DNA from: Alicyclobacillus herbarius DSM 13609
GTDB lineage: Bacteria; Bacillota; Bacilli; Alicyclobacillales; Alicyclobacillaceae
NCBI RefSeq assembly: GCF_000430585.1
Contig: NZ_AUMH01000006.1
Location: forward strand, 1 to 64,000
Direction: 5' to 3'
Length of the DNA: 64,000 bases
Every line of letters begins with the position of its first letter. Position 1 is the stretch's first letter. Made by a program: the position numbers and the translations under genes. Under the pieces are notes generated by a model that worked only from the letters and a program-made list of their open reading frames with translations, did not search any database and was not told where the DNA came from. Below are positions 63,643 through 64,000 of this stretch, one piece after another.

Positions 63643-63843
63643 TTAGTAGGGTTTACATTGTCCAGGACAACCAGGGTCTATAACTACGTCCCTTGCCTCA
63701 GGTTGAGTATAGTACTTTGGTACGTTTACAATGATGTGTCTTCTAACTCTGACGACTGGCTGAACGATTGGGACTTCGCGATAACTGTAACAATCTTCAT
63801 ACTCATATACCGGTGGACATACAATCGGCGGACACCTGTCCAA
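63643..63843 (-). CDS. Small Cys/Tyr/Pro-rich protein, possibly CotD-like spore coat
   Basis: A 66-residue protein beginning MDRCPPIVCPPVYEYEDC and ending GCPGQCKPY, rich in Cys, Tyr, Pro and Val, in the style of CotD-type spore coat proteins. The start is a TTG at 63843, 7 nt after AGGAGGG. A palindrome GTCCT-GAATT-AGGAC (63862-63876) lies just upstream. Only composition and end motifs support the family, so the coat assignment is tentative. Confidence 0.55.
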   Translation of the reverse strand: MDRCPPIVCPPVYEYEDCYSYREVPIVQPVVRVRRHIIVNVPKYYTQPEARDVVIDPGCPGQCKPY

Positions 63844-63876
63844 TTAATAGCCCTCCTCCCGGTCCTGAATTAGGAC

Positions 63877-64000
63877 TTACCTAATTTTGTTACAGATCGT
63901 TGATTTCACTCGGTGATTTGAGGCGATGGAAGTCGCTCTCAACTGCTCTCACATTAATACCCTGCCCCACCGCCCCAATAAGGAACAAGCAAGATGAACA
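63877..64000. other. Window end, no gene seen
   Basis: AT-rich upstream region of the small coat-like gene. A sporulation-type promoter might be expected here but I could not identify one with confidence. Confidence 0.3.

Overview
The window looks like a chromosomal segment of a spore-forming member of the Bacillota, most probably an Alicyclobacillus-like Bacilli species. Base composition is moderately GC-rich. The backbone order matches, as recalled from knowledge of the family, the Bacillus subtilis stretch ydiF - tat - groES/groEL - yeaC/yeaD/yebA - guaA - pbuG - purB...purD - yerA. A perfect CIRCE operator, two guanine riboswitches and a possible spore-coat gene support the assignment. 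The genus is inference; no rRNA is present.

Layout, mostly on the minus strand. 83-9480: a YerA-like adenine deaminase gene, then an aromatic-CoA cluster (benzoate-CoA-ligase-like gene, enoyl-CoA hydratase, aldehyde dehydrogenase, paaX, and a Paa-type ring oxygenase A/D/B/C whose PaaD is split into two genes). 9499-22459: a DMT transporter and the purine operon purC-S-Q-L-F-M-N-H-D, with purB upstream and a guanine riboswitch between purB and purC. purE and purK are absent. 22500-25020: a cation/proton antiporter behind a terminator-containing leader, a nitroreductase and a small membrane protein. 25099-33057: pbuG-like permease and guaA under a second guanine riboswitch, then a MoxR/DUF58/transglutaminase operon. 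33183-39334: M23 peptidase, groEL/groES, a 37-residue small ORF, a DUF421 protein, tatC and tatA.

39335-58524 is an accessory island between tatA and the molybdenum-cofactor genes. It holds two sigma-54 modules, each with an activator gene, inverted repeats as candidate enhancers and a near-consensus -24/-12 promoter. One drives a glutamine-synthetase-like enzyme, an APC permease and an acetamidase/formamidase; the other drives an aldehyde dehydrogenase and a DUF779 protein. The island also has a lactate-permease-family gene with a divergent XRE-cupin regulator and a set of palindromic operators, an esterase, a second nitroreductase, and many broken genes: Lrp, MFS, LLM oxidoreductase, MetF, IS1182-like and IS1595-like transposases, and an ECF sigma gene interrupted by an exact 11-bp tandem duplication.

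58583-63843 returns to backbone: a molybdopterin-binding protein, a MobA-like protein, 5-formyl-THF cyclo-ligase, an ABC-F ATPase, a truncated methyltransferase and a small coat-like protein. The best candidates for something undescribed are the sensor-less sigma-54 module with its odd GS start, the split PaaD within a hybrid benzoate-ligase/Paa cluster, and the sigma gene with the reversible-looking duplication.
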